NCBI GenBank assembly: GCA_035293805.1
Contig: DATGMD010000061.1
Coordinates: 1 to 64,000 of the forward strand
Source of the DNA: JAJPHF01 sp035293805
GTDB lineage: Bacteria; Chloroflexota; UBA6077; JAJPHF01
Direction of reading: 5' to 3'
Length of the DNA: 64,000 nt
Position 1 is the stretch's first letter. Every line of letters begins with the position of its first letter. Below the pieces are notes generated by a model. That model searched no databases. It was not told where the DNA came from and worked only from the letters and a program-made list of their open reading frames with translations. Below, in pieces: positions 32,656 through 40,257 of the stretch. The position numbers were made by a program, and so were the translations under genes.

Positions 32656-33102
32656 TCAGGCTTCCCGCGCCTCGGCTTTCTCCTCCCAGTACTCGCCGAT
32701 GTTCTCGTAGACGTCGTCCGGGAAGCGCAGCTCGCGGTAGACGTTGCAGGCTTGCGGGTCGTCGGGCGTCGGGCAGATCGGGAAGTCCTGCTGCGCCTGC
32801 CACTGCAGGATGCGCTCGCGCTTGGGCGGGTTGTAGTCGCGGCCCTGCACCTGGAGGACCAGCGAGCGCGCCTCGGTCTCGTCGCAGCCCGGCTGGCGGG
32901 CGAGCAGGTCCACGAGCTTGTCCTCGTCCATGAAGTGGCGCGCGATCATGGCGAACGTCAGGCGGCCGTAGTGGCCGATGTCGGTCCCGGCCTCCAGGGC
33001 GTCCAGCAGGTGCGCCATCATCGGCGAATCGCGGAGGTTGTCGCTCCGCGCGTCGTTGGCCACGGCCGGCGCGCTCTGCTTGCGGTTCTTCGACTGGCTC
33101 AT
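32656..33102 (-). CDS. Hypothetical protein with faint resemblance to the primase large-subunit C-terminal domain
   Basis: 148 residues from ATG 33102, GGAGGG upstream. A disordered, Lys/Ser-rich start precedes HLLDALEAGTDIGHYGRLTF, the GHxxR-like helix found in PriL-type domains, then DKLVDLLARQPGCDETEAR, VQGRDYNPPKRERI and FPICP...ACNVY. In PriL the [4Fe-4S] cluster uses four cysteines; only the positions like FPIC and ACN are kept here, so no classic cluster is expected. The resemblance is pattern-based and could be coincidental. It overlaps nothing and converges on the 101-residue gene. Confidence 0.6.
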   Translation of the reverse strand: MSQSKNRKQSAPAVANDARSDNLRDSPMMAHLLDALEAGTDIGHYGRLTFAMIARHFMDEDKLVDLLARQPGCDETEARSLVLQVQGRDYNPPKRERILQWQAQQDFPICPTPDDPQACNVYRELRFPDDVYENIGEYWEEKAEAREA

Positions 33103-33231
33103 TGTGCCCTCCATGCTCGAACATGTGTTCGATACACCAAGTGCAAGCCGCGTGCCAGCGGACGCGCGCTTGACGGGCGTGGGGCGCGCTCGGTAGCCTC
33201 GGAGGGCGCCGGTTGTGCGCCCGAGGAGCCG

Positions 33232-33981
33232 ATGAGCCCGATTCGCGCCGTATTCTTCGACGTGGGCGGCACGCTTGCCTACCCGCATCCCTCGTTTCAC
33301 GCGGTGATCGCGCGCGTGCTCGGCGAGCACGGCGTCCACGTCACGCCCGAGCAGGTGCGCGCCGCCGAGCCCAAGGTCTGGGAGGCCGTCGAGGCCTACT
33401 GGGCGGGAGGCGGCACCTTCACGCGCTCGGATGCGGAGTCGCGCCGCTTCTGGTACTGGGTCTACGAGACGTTCCTGCACCTGCTGGGCCAGCCGGCAGC
33501 CGGCGACCTGCCGCAGCGCCTGTACGCCGAGTTCATCCGCTACGAGACGTACCGCCTCTATCCCGACTCGCTGCCCGCGCTGGAGGCGCTGCACGCGCAC
33601 GGGCTGCGCCTCGGTATCATCTCCAACTGGGAGGAGTGGCTGGAGCAGCTCTTGCTGCACCTGGAGATCCACACGTTCTTCGCCACCCGCACGATCTCCG
33701 GCACGACGGGCATCGAGAAGCCCGACCCGCGCATCTTCGCCCTGGCGCTGGAAAGCTTGGGGGTGGCGCCCGAGGAGGCGGTCCACGTCGGCGACAGCGT
33801 GCTCCACGACGTGGAGGGCGCCCGCCGCGCCGGCCTGACGCCCGTGCTCATCGACCGCCTCGGCACGCAGCCGCCCGGCGATTACCTGCGCGTCGCCGAC
33901 CTCACCGACCTGCCCGCCGCGTTGGGCCTGGCGAGCGATCAGCGATCAGCGGTCAGCCATCAGCAAGAGCCACCCGGCTGA
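33232..33981 (+). CDS. HAD-superfamily hydrolase (subfamily IA phosphatase-like)
   Basis: 249 residues from ATG 33232, GAGGAG upstream. Motif I AVFFDVGGTLAYPH, where the second nucleophile-loop Asp of the usual DxD is replaced by Gly. Motif II is LGIISNWEEW, motif III Lys lies in GIEKPDPRIF, and motif IV is VHVGDSVLHDVEGARRAG. A helical cap lies at about 20-110. The DVGGT variant occurs in many HAD members of uncertain activity. The last 15 residues (SDQRSAVSHQQEPPG) and the stop codon are encoded by a palindromic repeat, so the native C-terminus was probably replaced. Confidence 0.85.
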   Translation: MSPIRAVFFDVGGTLAYPHPSFHAVIARVLGEHGVHVTPEQVRAAEPKVWEAVEAYWAGGGTFTRSDAESRRFWYWVYETFLHLLGQPAAGDLPQRLYAEFIRYETYRLYPDSLPALEALHAHGLRLGIISNWEEWLEQLLLHLEIHTFFATRTISGTTGIEKPDPRIFALALESLGVAPEEAVHVGDSVLHDVEGARRAGLTPVLIDRLGTQPPGDYLRVADLTDLPAALGLASDQRSAVSHQQEPPG

Positions 33982-34002
33982 TGGCTGACCGCTGATCGCT
34001 GA
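33939..34002. repeat. Perfect 26-bp-arm palindromic repeat at the HAD 3' end
   Basis: The left arm 33939-33964 (TCAGCGATCAGCGGTCAGCC then ATCAGC) is the exact reverse complement of 33977-34002, around a 12-nt loop. It lies across the HAD stop codon and ends 9 nt before the murJ ATG. A degraded relative lies at 77-162. Confidence 0.75.
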
Positions 34003-34011
34003 CGGCTAACA

Positions 34012-35670
34012 ATGCGACGCGTTGCCGGCGCGGCCGCCATCATCTTCCTGGGGAACGTCGCCAGCCGCGTGCTGGGGCTCGTGCGCGAGCTGGTGATCGC
34101 CGCCCTGTTCGGCGCGACCGGGGCCACCAGCGCCTACCGCACGGCGGCCCAGCTCGCCACCCAGGCGTATGACCTGCTGATCAGCGGCGCCATCAGCGCG
34201 GCGCTGGTCCCCGTCTTCACCGACTACGCCGACGCGCCTGACCGCCGCGCCTTCGCGCGCGTCGTGTCGGTGGTCCTGAACGCGCTGCTGCTAGCGCTCG
34301 CCGTGGTGCTGCTGGCGCTCGGCGTGGCCGCGCCGTGGCTCGTGCGCCTGCTCGGCGCCGAGCCGCGGTACTTCGACCTCACGGTCACGCTCACCCGCTG
34401 GGCGCTCGTCTCGGTCTTCTTCCTCGGCATCGCCGGCGTCGTGACGGCCGCCTGCTACGCACGGCGCGACTTCAAGTGGCCCGCCATGGCGACCGCCGCC
34501 TACAACCTGGGCATCATCGGCGCCGCCCTGGGGCTCACCCGCCTGTGGCCGGCGGGCGACGAGAGCATCGTCGCGCTCGCCATCGGCCTGGTGCTGGGCG
34601 CGCTGCTGCAGGCCGCGGTGCAGCTACCCGGCCTGCGCGACGTGCGCTACCTGCCGCTGCTCGACTGGCGCCATCCGGGCGTGCGCCGCGCGCTGCGCCT
34701 CTACGCCCCGGTCGTGGCCGGGCTCGTCGTGACGAACCTGGGGGTCGGCTGGTACCTGTTCCTGGCCTGGCAGGCGGGGCCGGACGCGCTGGCCACCCTC
34801 GGCTTCGCCACCAACCTGGTGCAGTTCCCTCTCGGCCTGGTCGCCAGCGCCGTCTCGCTCGCCGCCCTCCCCACCCTCGCCCGCGCCGCGGGGGAGCCTA
34901 CCCCCCCCGGCCGCCCTTCCCTGATAGGGAAGGGGGGAGCCCCCCCGGCCTCGGCCCCGTCCGCTCCCCCTTCCCACATTGGGCGGGGGGCCGGGGGGGT
35001 AGGTCCGGACGACTACGCCGCCACGCTAACGTTCGCCATGCGGCTCGTGCTGCTGCTGATCCTGCCGGCCATGGCGGGGCTGATCGTGCTGCGCGAGCCG
35101 GTCGTGGCGCTGCTGTTCCAGCGCGGCGCCTTCGACGCCGCCGCGACCGCGCGCACAGCCGAGGCGTTCAAGTACTTCTCGCCGCAGCTGCCGTTCGCCG
35201 CGCTCGATCAGCTCTTCATCGTCGCCTTCTACGCGCGCAAGGACACGCGCACGCCCGTCCTGGTCGGCGTTTGCACCGTGCTGCTGTACATCGCGACGGC
35301 GCCGGCGCTCTGCGGCTGCGTCGGCTTCGCGCCGTTCGGCCGGCTCGGGGCCAACGGCCTGGCGCTGGCAAACGCCCTCCAGAACAGCGCGCACGCCGTC
35401 GTGCTCTACGTGCTGCTGCGCCGCCTGTTCCCGCACATTGGCGGCGGGGCCGGCGGGTTCCTGCTGCGCCTGGCGCTCGCGGCGCTAGTGATGGGGCTGG
35501 CGCTCCAGTGGGCGCTGCCCGCGCTCGCCGCGCGTCTGCCGAACCCCCTCGTCGTGGTCGCGGGCGGCGCGCTAGGCGCCGTCGTCTACGTCGCGCTGCT
35601 CGCGCTGCTGCGCGTCCACGAGGTCCACCTGCTGTGGGACCAGCTGCTCTGGCGCCTGCGCCGGAAGTAA
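34012..35670 (+). CDS. murJ: MurJ-type lipid II flippase with in-frame repeat insertion
   Basis: 552 residues, about fourteen membrane helices, MOP superfamily. It begins VAGAAAIIFLGNVASRVLGLVRELVIAALFGA, the MurJ/MviN N-terminal signature, with DLLISGAISAALVPVFTDY following. It moves lipid II across the membrane for peptidoglycan synthesis. Residues about 297-332, between LARAAG and DDYAATLTFAMRL, are encoded by family-A repeat DNA (Pro/Gly/Ala-rich), placed in a loop where homologues have a short linker. Without it the protein would be about 517 residues, the usual size. No clear ribosome site precedes the ATG. Confidence 0.88.
   Translation: MRRVAGAAAIIFLGNVASRVLGLVRELVIAALFGATGATSAYRTAAQLATQAYDLLISGAISAALVPVFTDYADAPDRRAFARVVSVVLNALLLALAVVLLALGVAAPWLVRLLGAEPRYFDLTVTLTRWALVSVFFLGIAGVVTAACYARRDFKWPAMATAAYNLGIIGAALGLTRLWPAGDESIVALAIGLVLGALLQAAVQLPGLRDVRYLPLLDWRHPGVRRALRLYAPVVAGLVVTNLGVGWYLFLAWQAGPDALATLGFATNLVQFPLGLVASAVSLAALPTLARAAGEPTPPGRPSLIGKGGAPPASAPSAPPSHIGRGAGGVGPDDYAATLTFAMRLVLLLILPAMAGLIVLREPVVALLFQRGAFDAAATARTAEAFKYFSPQLPFAALDQLFIVAFYARKDTRTPVLVGVCTVLLYIATAPALCGCVGFAPFGRLGANGLALANALQNSAHAVVLYVLLRRLFPHIGGGAGGFLLRLALAALVMGLALQWALPALAARLPNPLVVVAGGALGAVVYVALLALLRVHEVHLLWDQLLWRLRRK
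34903..35008. repeat. Family-A repeat copy 2, translated in frame within murJ
   Basis: Shares with 32124-32275 the order CCTACCCCCCC, CCCTTCCCT-GAT-AGGGAAGGGG, GAGCC, CCCCGGCCTCGGCC, CTCCCCCTTCCCACA, ATTGGG and GGGGGTAGGTCC. It contributes roughly 35 codons without stop and keeps the murJ frame. Confidence 0.75.
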
Positions 35671-35862
35671 CGCTAAAGACTGGCGATGAATTCCGCTATC
35701 TGGTAGCGGGAACTCTTCCAGGTACAGCTCGGTGGCTTCTTTGAGATTGGCTATCGCATCTTCGATAGTGTAGCCCTGGCTGACCGTGCCGACTTCCGGA
35801 CATTCGGCCACATAGATGTCCTCCTCCTTGTGCAATACCGCTGCAAACGTTCGCGTCGTCAT
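35572..35862 (-). pseudogene. HicB-like antitoxin remnant overlapping the murJ 3' end
   Basis: ATG at 35862 opens a HicB-family N-terminal half: TRTFAAVLHKEEDIYVAECP, then GTVSQGYTIEDAIANLKEAT and ELYLEEFPLPDSG. HicB antitoxins continue with a short strand or a DNA-binding domain; here the frame instead runs antisense into murJ for about 30 nonsense-like residues. No HicA toxin is adjacent. Either a truncated relic or a HicB-only orphan whose C-terminus was replaced. Confidence 0.6.
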
Positions 35863-35993
35863 GCCACTGCCTCACTATGCGTCCCGGCTCTTACCACAGT
35901 GCTGGATCGCCGGGCTGCCGTTGCCTGCAGCATAGCGCGGCCGCCGTCTGCCTCCGCTGGCCGCCCGGTCCGCATAATATTTCTTTAGCAAAT

Positions 35994-36010
35994 TGTTCGC
36001 AGATCGAACA
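35994..36010. promoter_or_regulatory. Inverted repeat TGTTCG-CAGAT-CGAACA
   Basis: Six-base perfect arms with a 5-nt spacer in the AT-rich patch (ATAATATTTCTTTAGC just upstream) between the HicB remnant and the secreted protein gene. Possible repressor site with an overlapping promoter. Confidence 0.4.
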
Positions 36011-36096
36011 TACCGGTGCCCCACCATACATTCGACAGGGGCGCCGTGACCACCGGCCACGGCTCGGCGCCCGGGAGTGGATGGGAGGTAGACCAC

Positions 36097-36642
36097 ATGA
36101 GGCTCGTACGAATTGGCAGTATCCTCGGCGCCGTGGCGCTGCTCAGCGTGGCCGCGGCGCCGGCCGCGCTCGCGGCGCCCCTTGGGCAGCATCACTTTGG
36201 CTTCCGAAACGGCTTCCGCGACGGCTTTCGCATCGGCCATCCCGTCGTCGTGCCGGTGCCCGCGCCGGTGCCGGCCGTGGCTGTGCCCGTGCCCGCGCCG
36301 GTAGCGGCGGTCCCGGTACCGGTGGCCGCCCCGGTGGCCGCGGTAGCAGTCCCCGCCCCGGTGGCCGCGGTCCCGGTCCCCGTGCCCGTGGTCCAGGCGG
36401 TGCTGCCCGCGCTCCAGCAGGTCTTCCCGACCGCCGGCTTCGCGCAGAACCCGCCGCAGTTCATTCCGCTCCAGGGCAACACCTACGCGGTCAGCAGCCC
36501 GCTCCTTTTCTGCGGCGCCGATCAGGCCGGCACCTGCCAATTGATGGCCCAGCAGCTCGCGCAGGTCACCCCCGGCTGGGGCACCACGCTGATGAACGGC
36601 CCGCAGGGCTACGGCGTGTACCTGACCTACCAGAATAGCTAG
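36097..36642 (+). CDS. Secreted protein with Pro-Val/Ala-Val tandem repeats
   Basis: 181 residues from ATG 36097 with GGGAGGT 8 nt upstream. Signal peptide 1-27 (LVRIGSILGAVALLSVAAAPAALA). A short FRNGFRDGFRIGHP repeat follows. Then about 60 residues of PVPAPVAAVPV-type repeats form an extended rod-like linker. A C-terminal compact domain with a Cys pair (LLFCGADQAGTCQ) ends YLTYQNS. Wall- or surface-spanning design is likely. The coding DNA of the repeat is itself tandemly repetitive. No known family. Confidence 0.72.
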   Translation: MRLVRIGSILGAVALLSVAAAPAALAAPLGQHHFGFRNGFRDGFRIGHPVVVPVPAPVPAVAVPVPAPVAAVPVPVAAPVAAVAVPAPVAAVPVPVPVVQAVLPALQQVFPTAGFAQNPPQFIPLQGNTYAVSSPLLFCGADQAGTCQLMAQQLAQVTPGWGTTLMNGPQGYGVYLTYQNS

Positions 36643-36983
36643 GCCACGACACGGCCGGCGAGCGCCCCGCTGCCCGAGGCAGCGGGGCGCTCCCTGCTTA
36701 GCGGGGGGAGGCGCTGATCGAGGGGCGGCAGGTCCTGGCCGGCGAGGTCGCCCTGGTAGAGGTTGACGGTCGCGCCCCGGTTGGCGCGGTGGAGCGCCAC
36801 CGTCTGCGCGGCGACCGCGCCGAGGTCGAGGGTAGGCGCCCGCGGCGTCGCCTGCGCCGCGGTAGCCGCCGCCACGCGGGCGCCCGGCGCCGGCACACAC
36901 GCCGCCCACCCGACGAGCGCCAGCGCTAGCAGGGCGAGCGCGCGAACCGCGAACCGGCCGATCGGAGATCGTGAACGAGTCAT
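36639..36983 (-). CDS. Small predicted lipoprotein
   Basis: 114 residues. Basic start MTRSRSPIGR, a hydrophobic stretch (ALALLALALVGWAACVP) with a possible lipobox ending at Cys29, then an Ala-rich mature part with ATVNLYQGDLAGQDLPPL. The 3' end overlaps the convergent secreted-protein gene by 4 nt and includes the terminator hairpin. The frame is plausible because of the signal, but no family is recognised. Confidence 0.45.
   Translation of the reverse strand: MTRSRSPIGRFAVRALALLALALVGWAACVPAPGARVAAATAAQATPRAPTLDLGAVAAQTVALHRANRGATVNLYQGDLAGQDLPPLDQRLPPLSRERPAASGSGALAGRVVA
36661..36691. terminator. Perfect 14-bp hairpin between convergent genes
   Basis: AGCGCCCCGCTGCC, loop CGA, GGCAGCGGGGCGCT, starting 19 nt after the stop at 36642; probably bidirectional. 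Confidence 0.6.
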
Positions 36984-37018
36984 ATCCGATCCGGCCCTGA
37001 GGTTCGCCGACGGAGGCG

Positions 37019-37055
37019 GACCCTCACCCCGACCCTCTCCCAGAGGGAGAGGGAG
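37019..37055. repeat. CCCTCTCCC-AGA-GGGAGAGGG dispersed palindrome
   Basis: Sequence CCCTCACCCCGACCCTCTCCC followed by AGAGGGAGAGGGAG, a word widespread as intergenic repeat in many bacterial genomes. Between the lipoprotein start and the 3' end of the LLM gene. Confidence 0.5.
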
Positions 37056-37113
37056 TAAGGGAACGCCACCCCCGGCTTCGATATCATCCGCTTACCGTCG
37101 AGCGCCGAGCAGC

Positions 37114-38172
37114 CTACGCGCCGGCCGGCGCCGGGACAGGCTGCGTGCGGAAGCGGGGCATCACCTCGCGGGCGAACAGCTCTAGCGAGCGCCGCGCCTG
37201 CACGTGGTCGATGCCGCCGAAGGAGAACGTGCAGTCGATGCTGGTGAGGCCGAGCGCCGCGCTGGCCCGCGCCAGCACCGCCGCGCACTCGTCGGGCGTG
37301 CCAACGCAGACGCGGGCCGCGTCGATCAGCGCGTCGATGTCGATGCCCTCCGCGGTCAGGTCGAAGGCGACCGTGCCCTGGGCGCGCGCCAGGTTGTTCT
37401 GGGCGACGTAGCGCGCGATCGCCCGCTCTCCAACGCGTCGCGCCTCGGCGGCGTTCTCCGAACAGTACACCTGGTAGTGCGTGGCGATCGGCAGGTCGCC
37501 GGGTGCGAAGCCGCTGGCCGCGGCGGCCTCGCGGTAGTGGCCGATCAGCTCGGCCAGCTTCTCCAGCGTGAAGACGTAGACCACCGTCAGCAAGCCGTAG
37601 CCGTGGCTGCCCACCCAGCGGAACGTCTCGGGCGTGCGCGTGGCGGCGCCCCAGATCGGCGGGTGCGGGCGCTGGAGCGGCGTGGGCCAGACGGACACGT
37701 CGTCGAAATTGAAGAAGCGGCCGTGATGGCTGAACGGCTGGTGCTGCCACGCCTCCAGGATCACGTCCAGGCTCTCGTGGAGCCGCGCGTAGCCCTCGTC
37801 GAACGGCACCTGCATGGTGTCATAGTCGTACTTCATGAAGCCGCGGCCGACGCCCAGCTCCAGCCGGCCGCCCGAGAGCTGGTCCACCATCGCGTAGGCC
37901 TCGGCCGCCTCCAGCGGATGGTGCAGCGGCAAGAGCGAGACGGACGTGCCGAGGCGGATGCGCGACGTGCGGCGGGCGAGCGCGGCCAGCAGCACCGGCG
38001 GCGACGGGATCATGCCGCCGTAAGCGTGGAAGTGGTGCTCGTTCACCCAGGCGCTGTCGAAGCCTAGCGCTTCGGCGTCGGTGAGCAGCCCCAGGATGTG
38101 CTGGTAGAAGTCGGCCAGCGAGCCATCGCTCTCCGCAAAATACGTGGGCAGCGCGAAGATGCCAAACCGCAT
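37114..38172 (-). CDS. LLM-class flavin-dependent oxidoreductase
   Basis: 352 residues. Luciferase-like barrel: MRFGIFALPTYF, GFDSAWVNEHHFHAYGGMIPSPPVLLAALARRT-type, IRLGTSVSLLPLHHPLEAAEAYAMVDQLSGGRLELGVGRGF. Also PPIWGAATRTPETFRWVGSHGYGLL and a C-terminal GLTSIDCTFSFGGIDH. The HHP and GRGF segments contact FMN in homologues. It is the last gene of a minus-strand run of four binding proteins, 88 nt after the last of them. It probably oxidises the ligand they capture, but the substrate is unknown. Confidence 0.85.
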   Translation of the reverse strand: MRFGIFALPTYFAESDGSLADFYQHILGLLTDAEALGFDSAWVNEHHFHAYGGMIPSPPVLLAALARRTSRIRLGTSVSLLPLHHPLEAAEAYAMVDQLSGGRLELGVGRGFMKYDYDTMQVPFDEGYARLHESLDVILEAWQHQPFSHHGRFFNFDDVSVWPTPLQRPHPPIWGAATRTPETFRWVGSHGYGLLTVVYVFTLEKLAELIGHYREAAAASGFAPGDLPIATHYQVYCSENAAEARRVGERAIARYVAQNNLARAQGTVAFDLTAEGIDIDALIDAARVCVGTPDECAAVLARASAALGLTSIDCTFSFGGIDHVQARRSLELFAREVMPRFRTQPVPAPAGA

Positions 38173-38260
38173 ACTTGCCCCTCGGCACCCGGCCTCGGTC
38201 GTGCTGCCGTAGGCGCCAGTCGCCTCGCCGGCTCACTCGCTTGGCTGGTGGCGCGACAGG

Positions 38261-39238
38261 TCAGCGACCGACGACCTGCTGATAGTACGACGCGTCGTAG
38301 AAGCGGGCGACATCGTCGCCCATCGGCAGCGGGTAGCCAAACTGAGTGCGCAACCCGAGCACGCTCTGCAAGCCCGGCACATTGAGCGCGCCGTCGGGCG
38401 AGAGTTCGTCAACCGCCCGCGTCGCCGCCTCCTGGGTGGTTCCCTGGCTCGCCGACACCAGCTCAATCGCGGCGGAGCGATTAGCGTGTACCCAGCGATC
38501 CGCAGCCAACCAAGCGTGGAGGAAGCGCGCTAGCTCGTCGCGATGCTGCTGCGCCCAGGGGCGGGTCACGGCGAATACCCCGCCGGGGTAGTCAGGCAAC
38601 ACCTGGCGCTGGTCGTCCAGGCGCACGAGACCGGCCGCTTGTGCTCGCGCTTCGAGATCAGTGCTCATGATGCCGGCGAACGTCTCTCCACGCTCCATCG
38701 ACTCCAGGCGCAGCGGCGTGCCGCCCACGGCAACCAGCTCATAGTCGCCCCGCTCCAGATCCAAACCGTGCGACAGGAGGATCCGCCGCAGCACCAGCGC
38801 GAATGCCGTGTCGACGGCATCGACCGCCAGTGGCTTCCCGCGCAGGTCATCCCACTCTTTGATCTCCGGTCGCACGTAGAGCGGTAGGTTGATCCCTGCC
38901 GATGGTTGGAGCACGGCGACGATCTCCGGGCCTCCATCGCGGCCCGACCAGGCGAGCACGTTGTCGAACGCCGTCGAGGCCACGTCCCATTGGCCCTCGC
39001 CCAGACCGCGCATCTGCACGGTCGAGTTAGGGGTGATCGTGATATCCACGTCGAGCCCGTCGGCGGCGAAGAACCCCTGTGCCTGAGCGGCGAGAGTCGC
39101 GGCGTCGACGGTGAACGTGATCAGGCGCAGGGGCTGGAGCCCTTTCTGCGGATCGGGGGTGGCCGTCGCGAGGAGAGGAGTGAGCGCGACCAGCGCGGCC
39201 AGCACGGCGAACGCCAAGAGCACCCGGTGCCGAGCCAT
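38261..39238 (-). CDS. NMT1/THI5-like substrate-binding protein with signal peptide
   Basis: 325 residues from ATG 39238. Signal peptide 1-27 (LLAFAVLAALVALTPLLATA), then LRLITFTVDAATLAAQAQGFF, TPNSTVQMRGLGEGQWDVASTAFDNVLAWSGRDGG, LRGKPLAVDAVDTAFALVLRRILL and MGDDVARFYDASYYQQ. This is the two-lobed fold of SsuA/THI5-type proteins that bind sulfonates, nitrate or pyrimidines. It is a tandem paralogue of the next gene upstream. No permease or ATPase gene is adjacent. Confidence 0.83.
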   Translation of the reverse strand: MARHRVLLAFAVLAALVALTPLLATATPDPQKGLQPLRLITFTVDAATLAAQAQGFFAADGLDVDITITPNSTVQMRGLGEGQWDVASTAFDNVLAWSGRDGGPEIVAVLQPSAGINLPLYVRPEIKEWDDLRGKPLAVDAVDTAFALVLRRILLSHGLDLERGDYELVAVGGTPLRLESMERGETFAGIMSTDLEARAQAAGLVRLDDQRQVLPDYPGGVFAVTRPWAQQHRDELARFLHAWLAADRWVHANRSAAIELVSASQGTTQEAATRAVDELSPDGALNVPGLQSVLGLRTQFGYPLPMGDDVARFYDASYYQQVVGR

Positions 39239-39279
39239 ACGAGCCTCCCACAATGCGCCGGGCGCCGAACCGCGGCCGC

Positions 39280-40170
39280 TTAGCGGGCCCCGGGCGCGCC
39301 CTCTGCCTGCTGATAGTAAGACAGATCGTAGTAGGCCGCCAGGTCGTCGCCCATCGGCAGCTTGAAACCGTAGCGGGTGCGCAGGTCGAGCACGCTTTGG
39401 AGGCCGGGCACGTTGAAGGCGCCGTCCGGCGACAGGAAGGCCACGCTCTCGGCGGCCGCCTCGCGCGTCACGTGCTGCTCGCTTACCAGCAGGTCGACGG
39501 CGGCGTCGCGGTTCGCGTGGACCCAGCGCGCGCCCTCCAGCCAGGCGCGCAGGAAGTCCACCAGCAGCTCGCGGTGGCTCTCGCCCCACGCCCGGGTCAC
39601 CGCGAACACCCCGCCAGGATAGTCCGGCAGCACCTCGCGGTGGTCGGCCATGCGCACCAGGCCGGCCGCCTGGGCCTGCGCTTCGAGCTGCGTGCTCATC
39701 ATGCCGGCGAACGTCGCGCCCCGCAGCATCGACGCCATCCGCGCCTGGGTGTTGCCCTCGGGCACCAGCGTGTAGTCGCCCCGGTCGAGGTCGAGGTCGT
39801 GCGCCAGCAGGATACGCCGCAGCACCAGCGCGAACGCCGTGTCCACGGCGTCGGCCGCGAGCGGCTTGCCCCGCAGGTCGTCCCAAGTCTTGATCTCGGG
39901 CCGCACGTACAGCGGCAGCATCTGCCCGGCATTCGGCTGCAGCACGGCCACGATCGCGGGACCGCCGTCGCGGCCCGACCACGCCAGCACGTTGTCGAAC
40001 GCCGTCGAGGCCACGTCGTACTCGCCCTGGCCCAGCCCGCGCATCTGCACCGTCGAGTTGGGCGTGTCGGTCGGCTCCAGCGCGACGTCGTGGCGCGCGA
40101 ACGCCCCGTGCGTCCGCGCCGCCACGGTCCCCGCGTCCACCCCAAAGCTAATCAGCCGCAGCGTCCGCAT
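39280..40170 (-). CDS. NMT1/THI5-like substrate-binding protein lacking a signal peptide
   Basis: 296 residues. Throughout its length it parallels the neighbour at 38261-39238 (TPNSTVQMRGLGQGEYDVASTAFDNVLAWSGRDGG, LRGKPLAADAVDTAFALVLRRILLAHDLDL). It begins directly at the first mature strand (MRTLRLISFGVD) with no hydrophobic leader. A family-B GC repeat starts 16 nt before the ATG. Either a cytoplasmic binding protein or a gene whose signal-peptide region was replaced by repeat DNA. Confidence 0.8.
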   Translation of the reverse strand: MRTLRLISFGVDAGTVAARTHGAFARHDVALEPTDTPNSTVQMRGLGQGEYDVASTAFDNVLAWSGRDGGPAIVAVLQPNAGQMLPLYVRPEIKTWDDLRGKPLAADAVDTAFALVLRRILLAHDLDLDRGDYTLVPEGNTQARMASMLRGATFAGMMSTQLEAQAQAAGLVRMADHREVLPDYPGGVFAVTRAWGESHRELLVDFLRAWLEGARWVHANRDAAVDLLVSEQHVTREAAAESVAFLSPDGAFNVPGLQSVLDLRTRYGFKLPMGDDLAAYYDLSYYQQAEGAPGAR

Positions 40171-40185
40171 CCTCCCCTCCCCGGT

Positions 40186-40257
40186 CCGTCCTCTCCTCGG
40201 GGGTGCAGGGGCACTCCCCTGCCGGGGGGGTGGGGGTGTCCCCCCACACCCCCTACT
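40186..40257. repeat. Dispersed GC-rich repeat, family B, copy 2
   Basis: CCTCTCCTCGGGGGTGCAGGGGC, CTCCCCTGCC and GGGGGGGTGGGGGTGTCCCCCC match the repeat at 14329-14528. It fills the gap between two binding-protein genes. Confidence 0.6.

Noticed and set aside
36016..36097. Longer start for the secreted repeat protein at 36016
   Set aside because: The ATG at 36097 has GGGAGGT and begins a clean signal peptide; the extension would bury it.
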